Below are positions 30,838 to 39,646 of a DNA stretch of 64,000 nucleotides, one piece after another. The stretch covers positions 3,968,001 through 4,032,000 of the forward strand of contig NZ_CP108508.1 of NCBI RefSeq assembly GCF_035917275.1. The letters run 5' to 3'. Made by a program: the position numbers and the translations under genes. Below the pieces are notes generated by a model, which made no database searches, was not told the origin of the DNA, and worked only from the letters and a program-made list of their open reading frames with translations. Origin of the DNA: Streptomyces sp. NBC_01237 (GTDB lineage Bacteria; Actinomycetota; Actinomycetes; Streptomycetales; Streptomycetaceae). Position 1 is the stretch's first letter. The number at the start of each line of letters is the position of its first letter.

Positions 30838-33333
30838 CTACTCGCGCATGCCGGCCAGTTCGACCGGCCGGATGCGCAGTGCGAAGGAGGCGGGCAGGAC
30901 GGCGGACACGGTGGCCAGTACGGCGCTGGCCGCGACGACCGCGCCGACGGTCCCCCAGGGCACGACGACCGCCGACCACACGTCCAGCAGTCCCAGCGCG
31001 CCCCACACCCCGAGCAGATTGAGCCCGGCGACGGCACCGCCGATCACGGCCCCGACCGCGACCACCACCAGCGCCTCCACCGCGACCAGGCGCAGGACCT
31101 GCGCCTTGGTGGCGCCGGAGAGGCGGAGCACCGCGAGGTCACGGACCCGGTCCGAGGTGGCCATCACCAGGGTGTTGGCCAGGGCGATGCCCGTGTAGAC
31201 GAGGGCGATGCCCAGGATCATCAGCAGGCCGAGCCGGGTGTTCTCGCTGGAGCGCGGGTAGTGCTCGTCCACCCATTCGCTCTTCGTGAGCACCTCGGTC
31301 CCGGTGGCCGCACCCGCCTCGCGCAGGGCCGCGGCGACGGCCGCCCGGTCGGCGCCGTCCTTCACCTTGACGTCGATCCGGTCGATGCCCGCGCCCGCGG
31401 CGTTGCGGGGGGTCAGATACACCCCGTTGCTGCCGGTGCCCGTGCCGAGGACGGCGGCGACCCTGAGCGAGACCTTGCGGCCGTCGCCCAGCCAGACGGA
31501 GACCCGCTGCCCCACGGTCGTGGTCAGCCACTCCTCGTTGACGACGATGCTGCGGTCGTCGAGGTCGGTGAGCCGGCCCGCCACCACCGGCAGGTCGGAC
31601 ACGGCGGCCAGACCGGCCGGAGTGACCGCCCTTGCCTCGGACTTGACGAGCGCCGTGCCCTCTTCGAGCACGGTCACCCCGGTGGAGCGCGACGCGCTGA
31701 CCGTGGCGCCCTCGATGTTCCGGGTGCGCTGGACGAACCGCGGCGCGATCGCCCGGCCTTCGCCCTCGGAGACCACGACGAAGTCGGCGACGGTGTGGTT
31801 GCGCGCCTCGGTGGCCTTGGCCTCGTTGATGGTGGCCGTCGTCCCCATGAGCGAGGCGGCGAGGGCGACGGTGATGATGACGGGGGCGGCCACGGCCGCG
31901 GTCCTGCGCACTCCGGCGGCTGCGTTCTCCCTGGCCAGTACGCCGGTGGCGCCGGGCAGCTGGGCGGGCAGCCAGGTCAGCAGCCGGGTCAGCGGACGCA
32001 CCAGGACCGGGGCGAACAGGGCGAACCCGACGATCAGCAGCATCGGCTGGGTGATGTAGGTCTTGCGCTTGAGTACGTCCCCGGGGTCGTTGACCAGCGC
32101 CATGCCCAGCAGCCCCAGTCCGGTCAGCAGCACGAGCGTGGCCATCAGCCAGCGGCTCACCGGCATCGCCCGGCTGTCGACGGCCGATTCGCGCAGCGCC
32201 TCGGTGGGGCCGACCTTCCCGGCCCGGTAGGAGGAGACCAGTACCCCGGCCATCGCCACGAACAGTCCGGTCCAGAAGGCGGTGTGCAGCGGCCAGGTCT
32301 GGTCACCGATGGCGAACCAGTGCGGCGCGATCTTCACATCGACCATCCAGGAGGCCAGCCGCGGCGCTCCGGCGGCCCCCAGCCAGCAGCCCGCGGCCGA
32401 GGCCAGGACGCCGATGACGACGGCTTCCGCGTACACCATCCGGCGCACCTGGTTGGGGGTCGCGCCCGCCGTGCGCAGCAGGCCGAACTCGCGCCTGCGC
32501 TGGGCCACGGCGAAGGAGAACGTCGAGGCGACGACGAAGACGGAGACGAAGCCGGTGATGGCCGCCGCGGTGCCCAGCAGCGCGTTGACGGAGACCAGGG
32601 CCTCGTCGTCACGGTCCGGGTCGGGGTCGGCGCGGCGCCGGTCGTCGCCGGTGAGGACGGTCAGGCCGGTCTTCTCGCCGGCCACCTCCCGTACCTTGCC
32701 GGCGGCCGCGTGCACCACCACGGCGTCGATGGCCGGGGAGATCCTGGCGGCCTCGGCGTCGGTGAAGAACACGGCGGTCTCGAAGCCCGCGGCCGCCACG
32801 GTGCCGACCACGGTCCTGGTGCCGGTGCCGGCCGGGGTGGCGACCCGGATCCGGTCCCCGGTCCGCACATCGGCGCCGGGCCCGGCCGTGACGACGACCT
32901 CGCCGGGCGCCGAGGGGGTGCGTCCGCCGGAGAGTCGGTACGGAGTGGAGCCCGCGACCGACCAGGGGTGGCCGACCGTCGCCTCGACATCGCCGTCCAG
33001 GTTCGCGTCCTCGACGGTGACCGGGAAGGTCCGGTCCTGGACCGTGCGGCCGAGTCCGGCCAGTTCGGCGGCCAGCTTCGCGGGCACCGGGCGGGGGTTG
33101 TCGAGCGGCTGGGTACGGATGCCGATCGGAGTGTCCACGCGGAGCCGGTCGGACGCCTGGACGACGACGGGGGCCTGGGCGAACCGTTCGGGGCCCCGGT
33201 CGGGGGCGCTGAAGGTGGCCGCGAGCGCGAGCCCGGTGGTCGCGATGAGCCCGACGCCCAGGGCCAGCGCGATGAAGGAGCCGACGAAGGTGACCCAGCG
33301 GGTCTTCATGCCCTGCAGTGCGAGGCTCAGCAC
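30838..33333 (-). CDS. ABC transporter permease, MacB/FtsX type
   Basis: An 831-residue permease with an N-terminal transmembrane segment (WVTFVGSFIALALGVGLI), a long extracytoplasmic region, and two FtsX-like membrane blocks (about residues 255-400 and 690-825). It should form a membrane complex with the ATPase encoded immediately upstream. The GTG start overlaps the ATPase stop. MacB-type pairs in actinomycetes often export peptides or give resistance to them, and this one lies beside a lipopeptide cluster and a two-component system. The role in export or immunity is inferred. Confidence 0.9.
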   Translation of the reverse strand: MLSLALQGMKTRWVTFVGSFIALALGVGLIATTGLALAATFSAPDRGPERFAQAPVVVQASDRLRVDTPIGIRTQPLDNPRPVPAKLAAELAGLGRTVQDRTFPVTVEDANLDGDVEATVGHPWSVAGSTPYRLSGGRTPSAPGEVVVTAGPGADVRTGDRIRVATPAGTGTRTVVGTVAAAGFETAVFFTDAEAARISPAIDAVVVHAAAGKVREVAGEKTGLTVLTGDDRRRADPDPDRDDEALVSVNALLGTAAAITGFVSVFVVASTFSFAVAQRRREFGLLRTAGATPNQVRRMVYAEAVVIGVLASAAGCWLGAAGAPRLASWMVDVKIAPHWFAIGDQTWPLHTAFWTGLFVAMAGVLVSSYRAGKVGPTEALRESAVDSRAMPVSRWLMATLVLLTGLGLLGMALVNDPGDVLKRKTYITQPMLLIVGFALFAPVLVRPLTRLLTWLPAQLPGATGVLARENAAAGVRRTAAVAAPVIITVALAASLMGTTATINEAKATEARNHTVADFVVVSEGEGRAIAPRFVQRTRNIEGATVSASRSTGVTVLEEGTALVKSEARAVTPAGLAAVSDLPVVAGRLTDLDDRSIVVNEEWLTTTVGQRVSVWLGDGRKVSLRVAAVLGTGTGSNGVYLTPRNAAGAGIDRIDVKVKDGADRAAVAAALREAGAATGTEVLTKSEWVDEHYPRSSENTRLGLLMILGIALVYTGIALANTLVMATSDRVRDLAVLRLSGATKAQVLRLVAVEALVVVAVGAVIGGAVAGLNLLGVWGALGLLDVWSAVVVPWGTVGAVVAASAVLATVSAVLPASFALRIRPVELAGMRE

Positions 33334-34061
33334 GGGACCGCCGCCAGCTTCGTCATGCGCGCGGCGACCTGCTCGGCGGAGGGCGAGTACAGCTCGTCCT
33401 GCACCACGCCGTCGGCGAGGAACAGCACCCGGTCCGCGTAGGAGGCGGCGACCGGGTCGTGCGTCACCATGATCACGGTCTGGCCGCGGTCCACCATCGA
33501 GCGGAGCATGGACAGCACCTCCCGGCTGGTGGTGGAATCCAGGGCACCGGTCGGCTCGTCCCCGAAGAGCACCTCGGGGCGGGTCACCAGGGCGCGGGCC
33601 AGGGCCACGCGCTGCTGCTGGCCGCCGGACATCTCACTGGGCCGGTGCCCGGCCCGCTCGCGCAGCCCCACCTGCTCCAGCACCTCCAGCACCTGGGCCC
33701 GCTTGGGACGGCGCCCGGCCAGTCGCAGCGGGAGCGCCACGTTCTGCTCGGCGGTCAGCGAGGGCAGCAGGTTGAACGCCTGGAAGACGAACCCGATGCG
33801 CTTGCGGCGCAGCAGCGTCAGCTTCTTCTCGCTGAGCCGGGTCAGGTCCGTGTCACCCAGGAACACCTGGCCGCTGGTGGGCCGGTCCAGTCCCGCGGTG
33901 CACTGGAGCAGAGTCGACTTGCCGGAGCCCGACGGGCCCATGATGGCGGTGAAGGTGCCCTGGGGAATGTCCAGGCTGACCCGGTCCAGCGCGGTGACCG
34001 CGCTGGCGTCCTTGCCGTAGGACCGGGTGACCGAACTGAGCCGGACGGCTGCTTGATTCAT
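33327..34061 (-). CDS. ABC transporter ATP-binding protein, MacB/LolD type
   Basis: A 244-residue ATPase with Walker A GPSGSGKST near residue 40, the Q-loop in FVFQAFNLLPSLT, signature SGGQQQR near 145, and Walker B VLFGDEPTGALD near 163. The FQAFNLLP pattern is typical of the MacB/LolD exporter group. It is the first gene of a two-gene operon with the FtsX-type permease. The start MNQAAVRLSSV at 34061 is preferred to a GTG nine bases upstream. A short inverted repeat about 60 bp upstream (34120-34137) may control the operon. Confidence 0.93.
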   Translation of the reverse strand: MNQAAVRLSSVTRSYGKDASAVTALDRVSLDIPQGTFTAIMGPSGSGKSTLLQCTAGLDRPTSGQVFLGDTDLTRLSEKKLTLLRRKRIGFVFQAFNLLPSLTAEQNVALPLRLAGRRPKRAQVLEVLEQVGLRERAGHRPSEMSGGQQQRVALARALVTRPEVLFGDEPTGALDSTTSREVLSMLRSMVDRGQTVIMVTHDPVAASYADRVLFLADGVVQDELYSPSAEQVAARMTKLAAVPC

Positions 34062-34119
34062 GGTGTCCACTCAATAGGGCCCGCGCTTCCGACACATCGG
34101 AGCGGAGCGGAATCTTGGT

Positions 34120-34137
34120 GGTGGAGTTAGCTCCACC
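34120..34137. promoter_or_regulatory. Candidate operator upstream of the ABC exporter
   Basis: A 7-bp inverted repeat around a 4-base centre (GGTGGAG-TTAG-CTCCACC), 59 bp before the ATPase start codon. The first 13 bases recur with one change at 35813-35825, ahead of the histidine kinase gene, which suggests a shared regulator, possibly the response regulator encoded at 37150-37794. Confidence 0.45.
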
Positions 34138-34303
34138 TTTCTGTGCACGATGGCTGCACCGGTGCCGAAAAGGCAGCGAACCGGAAGGCAGGAAGCTGCG
34201 CCGACAGGACCCTGCACGCCCGAGGACGTCCGTCGGCCACTTCGAGGCCGGATCATGACGTGCACGAGTGGGGCCGGCCGAGGCCCCGAAGGGGTGGATT
34301 CGC

Positions 34304-35065
34304 GTGGCGGTCATCGACGCCGAAAATGGGAACCAGTGGTTCCGGACGTACCGGAGGGCCGGGAAGGTCAGGGCCAGGATGGTCTGCTTCCCGCACGCGG
34401 GCGGCACGGCGACCCTGTTCCACCGCTGGCCGGGACGTCTGCCCGCCGATGTGGAACTGCTCGCCACCCAGTACCCCGGCAGGCAGGAGCGGTTCGCCGA
34501 ACCCTGCGTCGAGACCATGGCCGAGCTGGCCGACCGCATCACCGACGCGCTGGAACCCGTGGTCACCGGCGCACGGAAGCTGCCGGTCGTCCTGTTCGGC
34601 CACAGCCTCGGCTCCGCGGTCGCCTACGAGGTCGCGCGCCGCCTCGACGAACGGCACGGCGTCGTCCCCGCCCGCGTCATCGTGTCGGGACGCGGCGCGC
34701 CGCACACCGAGCGCGGCGGCACCCTGCACACCCTGGACGACGAGCGGCTCATCGCCTCGGCACGGCGCCTGGGCGACATGGCCTCGTCCGTGTACGACGA
34801 CCCCGATCTGCGCCCGCTGCTGCTGCCGTCCCTGCGGGGCGACTTCCGGCTGATCGAGTCCTACCGGCCCCGCGACACCACCCCGCTCCGGGCACCGGTC
34901 ACCGCGGTGGGCGGGGACCGCGATCCGGGCTGCCAGGTCACGGAACTGGAATCCTGGTCATCGCTCACCACGGCCGGATTCGAGAGCCGGGTCTTCCCCG
35001 GCGACCACTTCTACTTGGTGCCGAAGGAGGCGGAACTGCTGACGTTCATCGGCGACCGCCTCTGA
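34304..35065 (+). CDS. Type II thioesterase
   Basis: A 253-residue alpha/beta hydrolase of the external thioesterase family that removes wrong or stalled acyl groups from carrier proteins. The N-terminus has CFPHAGGTATLFHRW; the nucleophile is in GHSLGS near residue 100 and the catalytic His in GDHFYL near 234. Its presence outside the main operon but close to an NRPS cluster is common. I prefer GTG 34304, preceded by AAGGGG, over GTG 34268. The 3' end overlaps the convergent DedA gene by 55 bp. Confidence 0.9.
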   Translation: MAVIDAENGNQWFRTYRRAGKVRARMVCFPHAGGTATLFHRWPGRLPADVELLATQYPGRQERFAEPCVETMAELADRITDALEPVVTGARKLPVVLFGHSLGSAVAYEVARRLDERHGVVPARVIVSGRGAPHTERGGTLHTLDDERLIASARRLGDMASSVYDDPDLRPLLLPSLRGDFRLIESYRPRDTTPLRAPVTAVGGDRDPGCQVTELESWSSLTTAGFESRVFPGDHFYLVPKEAELLTFIGDRL

Positions 35066-35670
35066 ACCGTCCCGCCGCGCCGCAGCGACAGGAGCGCCGG
35101 GAGCGAGGTGGTGACGAGCAGCAGCACCGAGGCGCCGGCCAGTACGCCGGAGCCGCCCCACTGCTGCCACGAACTGCCCGCCAGGAGCCCCATCACCACA
35201 CACGCCGGGGCCCACAGCAGGCTGCCCACGACCGACCACAGCAGATACCGCGACCAGGGCACCCGCACGGTGCCGCTCATGACCGGAACCATCGTGCGCA
35301 GCGCCACATTGAACCGCCCGAGCAGCACCGCCCGGCCGCTGTACGTACTGACCGCGCTCAACGCGGCCCGGTACTTGCGCGATTGCGTGACCCGGGCGGG
35401 CAGCCCGGCGGCGATCCTGGCCCCCCACACCCGTCCGACGAGATGACCGAGCACATTGCCCGCCACCGCACCGAGCACCGCGACGGTGAGCGCACCGGCC
35501 AGCGGAAGCGTGCCGTGGTGCGCGAGCACCCCGCTCACCACCAGAGCGGTCTGGGAAGGAAGCAGCATGCCCAACACCGGAAGCACCGGTTCCATCGTGG
35601 GTAGCAGGAACACGATCACCAGCGTCAGCCAGACAGGCACGGCTGACAACTGGGTCTGGAGCCAGTCCAT
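35011..35670 (-). CDS. DedA family membrane protein
   Basis: A 219-residue integral membrane protein of the DedA/VTT family with four to five hydrophobic segments and the family pattern EPVLPVLGMLLPSQTALVVSG and LGRFNVALRTMVPVMSGT. DedA proteins act as lipid (undecaprenyl phosphate or phospholipid) flippases or transporters and influence sensitivity to cationic peptides. GAGGGGACTTCC precedes the ATG. It converges with the thioesterase gene. A function tied to the lipopeptide cluster is possible but not shown. Confidence 0.88.
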   Translation of the reverse strand: MDWLQTQLSAVPVWLTLVIVFLLPTMEPVLPVLGMLLPSQTALVVSGVLAHHGTLPLAGALTVAVLGAVAGNVLGHLVGRVWGARIAAGLPARVTQSRKYRAALSAVSTYSGRAVLLGRFNVALRTMVPVMSGTVRVPWSRYLLWSVVGSLLWAPACVVMGLLAGSSWQQWGGSGVLAGASVLLLVTTSLPALLSLRRGGTVQRRSPMNVSSSASFGTK

Positions 35671-35812
35671 GGAAGTCCCCTCGATGTGGCACGGCCCCGA
35701 AGTGCGGGGCGGGAGCAGTCGGCTGCCCACTGCCTCAAGGAGACCCGAGCGGGCGGGTCCGGCACATTGCAACTGGGAGGACTCTTCCGGGAGAGGCAGT
35801 GCCCACCCCAAG

Positions 35813-35825
35813 GGTGGAGCTAGCT
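35813..35825. promoter_or_regulatory. Candidate operator upstream of the histidine kinase gene
   Basis: GGTGGAGCTAGCT, differing by one base from 13 bases of the inverted repeat at 34120-34137 ahead of the ABC exporter. It lies 38 bp before the kinase ATG. Autoregulation plus control of the exporter by the same response regulator would explain the match. Confidence 0.4.
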
Positions 35826-35863
35826 GGGTGGTCCGCCCGCACGGCGTCTCATAGCGTGCCCTC

Positions 35864-37150
35864 ATGCACTCCCCCAGCCTCTGGCAGGCACTCCAGCAGC
35901 GCCGCTATGTCCTCAGCAGTTGGCCGTGGCGCTCGGCGCTCTATCTGCTGACCAGCGTGCCGCTCGGTATCGCCACGCTGGCCACCCTGCTGCTGCTCGC
36001 GCTCGCCGGCAGCGTGCTCACCGTGGTCCTGATCGGTGTGCCCCTGCTCCTCACGCTCGTCCTCACCGGCATCCCGCTGGCCGCCCTGGAACGCCGCAGG
36101 CTCCGGCTCCTGGACCGCGACCCGATCCCCGGCCCGCACCGCGAGCCGCAGAGCACGGGGCTGTACTCCTGGCTGCGTACGCGGCTCCAGGAGCGGGCCA
36201 CCTGGCGGGAGTTGGGGTACGCGCTGCTGTTCGCCTGCCTGCTGTGGCCCCTTGAGGGGCTGGCCGTCGGGACCGTCCTGACCGTGTGCGGGGGTCTGAT
36301 CGCCACGCCCGCGATGATGGCCGCGGGCGGCGACGAGGAGGCCCGCGTACTCAAGCTCTGGATCGCCGACTCCTACCCGGAGGCGTTCGCCGCCCTGGTC
36401 GCCGGTGTCCTTCTTCTCCCGCTGCTCGCCTATCCGTTGGGTGTGCTGGCCGCCGGCCGCGCCGTACTGACCCGGCAGTTGCTCACCATCCCGGAATCCG
36501 GGCTCGACTCCCGCATCCAGGAGCTGGGCCGCTCCCGGATGCGTCTGGTGGACGCCTTCGAGGCGGAACGCCGCCGTATCGAACGCGACCTGCACGACGG
36601 GGCGCAGCAGCGGCTCGTCGCCCTCTCCATGACGCTGGGCCTGGCCAGGCTGGAGAACCCCGCCGAGCCGCTCGGCAGCCTGCTGACCAAGGCGCACGAG
36701 GAGGCGGGGGTGGCCCTGGTGGAGATCCGGGAGCTGATCCGGGGCATCCACCCCCAAGTCCTCACCGACCGGGGCCTGGAGGCCGCCGTGGAGGACATCG
36801 CCGACCGTTCCGCGGTGCCGGTGGACGTGAGCTTCGACCTGCCCGGCCGGATGCTCGAAGCCATCGAGACCGCCGTCTACTTCGCGATCTGCGAGGCCCT
36901 GGCGAACGTGGCCAAACACAGCCGCGCGACCCGGGCGAAAGTCACCGGCCGGGCCGAGAAGGGCCGGCTGACGGTGGAGGTCGAGGACAACGGGATCGGC
37001 GGCGCCGACACGGTCGACGGCACGGGGCTCCAGGGCGTCGCCGATCGCATCTCGGTGCTCGGCGGCCACCTGCTAGTGTCCAGTCCGCCCGGGGGTCCCA
37101 CGGTGTTCCGTCTTCAAGTCCCCTGCTCACCCGCCCGATCGAGGACTTGA
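35864..37150 (+). CDS. Sensor histidine kinase, DesK/HisKA_3 type
   Basis: A 428-residue membrane kinase. The first 210 residues hold about four hydrophobic segments in two pairs, with no large external domain, so it may sense membrane stress or an amphiphilic ligand. The dimerisation box ERRRIERDLHDGAQQRLVAL puts the phosphorylated His near residue 245. The ATPase region has ALANVAKHS, VEDNGIGG and GTGLQGVADR. It shares one base with the downstream response regulator start, so they form a coupled pair. Location between the exporter and cluster regulator suggests control of exporter or immunity genes; this is inference. Confidence 0.93.
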   Translation: MHSPSLWQALQQRRYVLSSWPWRSALYLLTSVPLGIATLATLLLLALAGSVLTVVLIGVPLLLTLVLTGIPLAALERRRLRLLDRDPIPGPHREPQSTGLYSWLRTRLQERATWRELGYALLFACLLWPLEGLAVGTVLTVCGGLIATPAMMAAGGDEEARVLKLWIADSYPEAFAALVAGVLLLPLLAYPLGVLAAGRAVLTRQLLTIPESGLDSRIQELGRSRMRLVDAFEAERRRIERDLHDGAQQRLVALSMTLGLARLENPAEPLGSLLTKAHEEAGVALVEIRELIRGIHPQVLTDRGLEAAVEDIADRSAVPVDVSFDLPGRMLEAIETAVYFAICEALANVAKHSRATRAKVTGRAEKGRLTVEVEDNGIGGADTVDGTGLQGVADRISVLGGHLLVSSPPGGPTVFRLQVPCSPARSRT

Positions 37151-37794
37151 TGTTGCGCATCGTACTGGCCGAGGACAGCGTGCTCCTGCGGGAAGGCCTG
37201 GTCGGTCTCCTGGAGCGGTTCGGCCATCAGGTGGTCGCCGGAGCGGGCACGGCCGAGGAGCTGACCGCGGCGGTGCTCGAACACCGCCCGGACATCGTGG
37301 TGACCGACGTACGGATGCCGCCCGGCTTCTCCGACGAGGGTCTGCGAGCCGCGGTCGAGCTGCGCAGGAAGCAGCCGGACCTGCCCGTCCTGGTGCTCAG
37401 CCAGTACGTCCAGCGCGCCTACGCCGAGGATCTGCTGGACTCATCGGACGGCACCGGCGTCGGCTATCTGCTCAAGGAACGCATCGGCAACGTCGAGGAG
37501 TTCATCGACGCCCTGCACCGGGTGGCCGAGGGCGCCACGGTGGTCGACCCGGAAGTCGTCAGGCAGCTGATCCGGCACCGCCGCGACCCCATGTCGAGGC
37601 TGACGGCCCGTGAGCAGGAGGTGCTGGCCCTCATGGCGGAGGGCAAGTCCAACGCCTCCATCGCCGCGGCCCTGACCGTCAGCGAAGGCACGGTCAGCAA
37701 GCACTTCGGCTCGATCCTCACCAAGCTCGACCTCAGCCTGTCCGACTCCACCAACCGCCGGGTCCTCGCCGTACTGGCCTACCTGCGCGGCTGA
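37150..37794 (+). CDS. Response regulator, NarL/FixJ type
   Basis: A 214-residue regulator. The receiver domain has the acidic pair ED near residues 8-9, the phospho-acceptor Asp in VVTDVRMPP near 53, and Lys in LLKERI near 108. A C-terminal LuxR-type helix-turn-helix follows (LTAREQEVLALMAEGKS... VSEGTVSKHFGSILTKL, residues about 150-195). ATG 37150 overlaps the kinase stop by one base (TGATG). Possible targets carry the GGTGGAGYTAGCT-like site seen ahead of the kinase operon and the ABC exporter. Confidence 0.95.
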   Translation: MLRIVLAEDSVLLREGLVGLLERFGHQVVAGAGTAEELTAAVLEHRPDIVVTDVRMPPGFSDEGLRAAVELRRKQPDLPVLVLSQYVQRAYAEDLLDSSDGTGVGYLLKERIGNVEEFIDALHRVAEGATVVDPEVVRQLIRHRRDPMSRLTAREQEVLALMAEGKSNASIAAALTVSEGTVSKHFGSILTKLDLSLSDSTNRRVLAVLAYLRG

Positions 37795-37894
37795 CCACAC
37801 CGCCCACAGGCACCCCCCGACCGCCCACACCCACCAGAACGTCACCCGGTCGCCCCGCCCCGCCACGCCGCCCGCCGCGCCCGCGCCGCTCCGC

Positions 37895-38899
37895 TCATCC
37901 CGCGAGCCAGCCGCGCTGCGCCGCCAGCGCGCCCAGCTGGAACCGGCTGCGCGCTCCCAGTCGGCTCATCAGCTCGGCGGTGATCCGGCGGCTGGTGCGT
38001 ACGGAGACACCGAGCTTGCGGGCGATGACCTCGTCGGTGAGCCCGGCGGCGAGCAGCCCCAGCACGGCGGCCTCCTGATCGGCCGGGGCACCGTCGGAAT
38101 TGCGGCAGCGATCACGGTCGCGCTCCTCACCGAAGCGTGAACCCATCTGCCAGACCTGCTCGAACAGTGCCTGGAGGGCCGCGACCGGCCCCGGGCTCGA
38201 CAACAGGAACGCGCCCCGGTCCGGATCATGGGGATCCACCGGTACGAGCGCCACCCGCCGGTCCCAGATGATCATCCGCAGCGGCAGCTGGGGAACCGTC
38301 CGCACCTGCCCGCCCTGCTCGCCGAGCCACTGGGCGTACTCGCTGGTCGGCCGGTCGTTGCGGATGCTGTCCAAGTAGACGCATCTGACCCGCACCGAAC
38401 GCTCCAGCAGCATGAGATCCAGCGGCCGGGACTCCTTCAGGCTCACCGCCGGCTGTGCGCCGCCCGGCAGGAACACCTCGACCTCGTCGCGGCATTCATG
38501 GCTGACCTTCTCGATGCAGGACTGGATCGCGTCCGGTCCGCTCGCCAGCTTGACCGTGCTCGGGGCGAACCGGTCCTCCTCGTCCCGGTAGTCGGCGATC
38601 AGCCGTGCCACCGCGAGCTTGCTCTCCGAAAGCGTCTGCTGGAGTTTCAGCAGTTCCATTTCCTGGGACTGGATCAGCATTTTCAGTCCGAGTTCGGGAT
38701 CCACCAGCCGCGAACTTCCGCGGTTCTCCCAGGACGGTCGCACGAGCGAAAGATCGGAAAGCTCGGCGAGCGCGGAAGAAACCCGGTCGACGGACCAGCC
38801 GAACTGTTCCGCCAGCACCTGCACCTCTGCTGTCGGTTCTTTCAACAGGGTGCGATAGGCGTATTCCGCATCCTGGCCGAGCCCGATCTCCTTGAGCAT
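37895..38899 (-). CDS. TrmB/LuxR-type transcriptional regulator
   Basis: A 334-residue regulator with an N-terminal winged-helix (AYRTLLKEPTAEVQVLAEQF... VDRVSSALAEL), a central ligand-like region and a C-terminal LuxR helix-turn-helix (LLAAGLTDEVIARKLGVSVRTSRRI). This double-HTH layout is common among Streptomyces regulators in or near biosynthetic clusters. GGAGGGGGAG lies before the ATG at 38899. The gene is divergent from the small secreted protein at 39169, with a 269-bp gap between. It is the best candidate for a pathway-specific regulator in the window, but its targets are not visible. Confidence 0.85.
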   Translation of the reverse strand: MLKEIGLGQDAEYAYRTLLKEPTAEVQVLAEQFGWSVDRVSSALAELSDLSLVRPSWENRGSSRLVDPELGLKMLIQSQEMELLKLQQTLSESKLAVARLIADYRDEEDRFAPSTVKLASGPDAIQSCIEKVSHECRDEVEVFLPGGAQPAVSLKESRPLDLMLLERSVRVRCVYLDSIRNDRPTSEYAQWLGEQGGQVRTVPQLPLRMIIWDRRVALVPVDPHDPDRGAFLLSSPGPVAALQALFEQVWQMGSRFGEERDRDRCRNSDGAPADQEAAVLGLLAAGLTDEVIARKLGVSVRTSRRITAELMSRLGARSRFQLGALAAQRGWLAG

Positions 38900-39089
38900 G
38901 CCACTCCCCCTCCGTGCCACGGCGTTCCCCCACACCACACAAGGAACGAACCGTTTCCCTGATGCCCACGTCACTGCCGAAGCAGGCGGCACCGGAGGGA
39001 ATTCAACCCCATCCCACCGGCTTCTCGGGGGGAGCTTAGCCGCACACGGTTTCGGCACATTTTTGCGTGGATTCCCCAGCAGGAAATCG

Positions 39090-39168
39090 CGGAAAAATGT
39101 AGTTAAAAATTGGGTGGGGTACGGTTTGACCAGAACGAACGAAGCAGCAATCGAGGGGGATCTCAAGA
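39090..39168 (+). promoter_or_regulatory. Promoter region of the DLPWT-repeat protein gene
   Basis: Contains an A/T-rich patch (39095-39113) that stands out in this high-GC window, followed by GAGGGGGAT as ribosome site before ATG 39169. It probably holds the promoter of the small secreted protein. No clean -35/-10 pair is assigned. Confidence 0.4.
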
Positions 39169-39480
39169 ATGCGTAAGAACAGAACTTTCTTCGCGGCGGT
39201 CATCGGTGCGGCCTGCCTGAACGTCCTGCTCTTCGCCGGCACGGCGAACGCCGGAACCGACGAGGACCTGCCCTGGACGAAGGCGGCCCCGACGGCCGGC
39301 GCGTCGCTCACCCCGACGGCCGGCACGGACGACGATCTGCCCTGGACCGGCCCCACCCCCTCGCCGGCCCCGCCGTCGCTCCTCGCCGCGGTCACCGTCG
39401 GCACCACGTCCGGTGACCCCGAGCCGGGCACCGGCACCGACACGGATGAGCCGGACCCGGACCTGCCCTGGACCCGATAA
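39169..39480 (+). CDS. Small secreted protein with three DLPWT motifs
   Basis: A 103-residue protein I do not recognise. A standard Sec signal peptide (MRKNRTFFAAVIGAACLNVL...) ends at ANA near residue 28. The mature part is about 75 residues, acidic and Pro/Thr/Gly-rich, with EDLPWT, DDLPWT and PDLPWT; the last is followed by a single Arg and the stop. No Cys is present in the mature part. The regular repeats look like binding or processing sites, but I cannot name a function. It is divergent from the TrmB/LuxR regulator and is followed by a terminator hairpin. Confidence 0.75.
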   Translation: MRKNRTFFAAVIGAACLNVLLFAGTANAGTDEDLPWTKAAPTAGASLTPTAGTDDDLPWTGPTPSPAPPSLLAAVTVGTTSGDPEPGTGTDTDEPDPDLPWTR

Positions 39481-39495
39481 CCGGGCAGCCACCAC

Positions 39496-39548
39496 GCGAG
39501 GCGTCGGCCGAGAAGGTACCCAGGGGGGTTCCTCGGCCGGCGCCTCGC
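39496..39548 (+). terminator. Hairpin terminator after the DLPWT-repeat gene
   Basis: A 17-bp inverted repeat with one mismatch (arms 39496-39512 and 39532-39548) and a 19-base loop, starting 16 bp after the stop codon. It separates this gene from the following ABC-transporter operon. Confidence 0.8.
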
Positions 39549-39581
39549 GCGTTGTCCGCACACCCCCCGCCACGACCCGCC

Positions 39582-39634
39582 TTGACACCCGCTCACCCCT
39601 CAGACAATGATTCCATTAGTTGACTAGTGGAATC
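39582..39634 (+). promoter_or_regulatory. Promoter and palindromic operator of the YtrA-type ABC operon
   Basis: TTGACA at 39582-39587 and AATGAT at 39606-39611 (18-base spacer) resemble a housekeeping promoter. A 26-bp near-perfect palindrome at 39609-39634 (half sites GATTCCA-TAGT and ACTA-TGGAATC) covers the -10 and start region. It is a likely binding site for the GntR/YtrA repressor encoded at 41611-42006. Confidence 0.65.
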
Positions 39635-39646
39635 GAGGCGAGGCGC

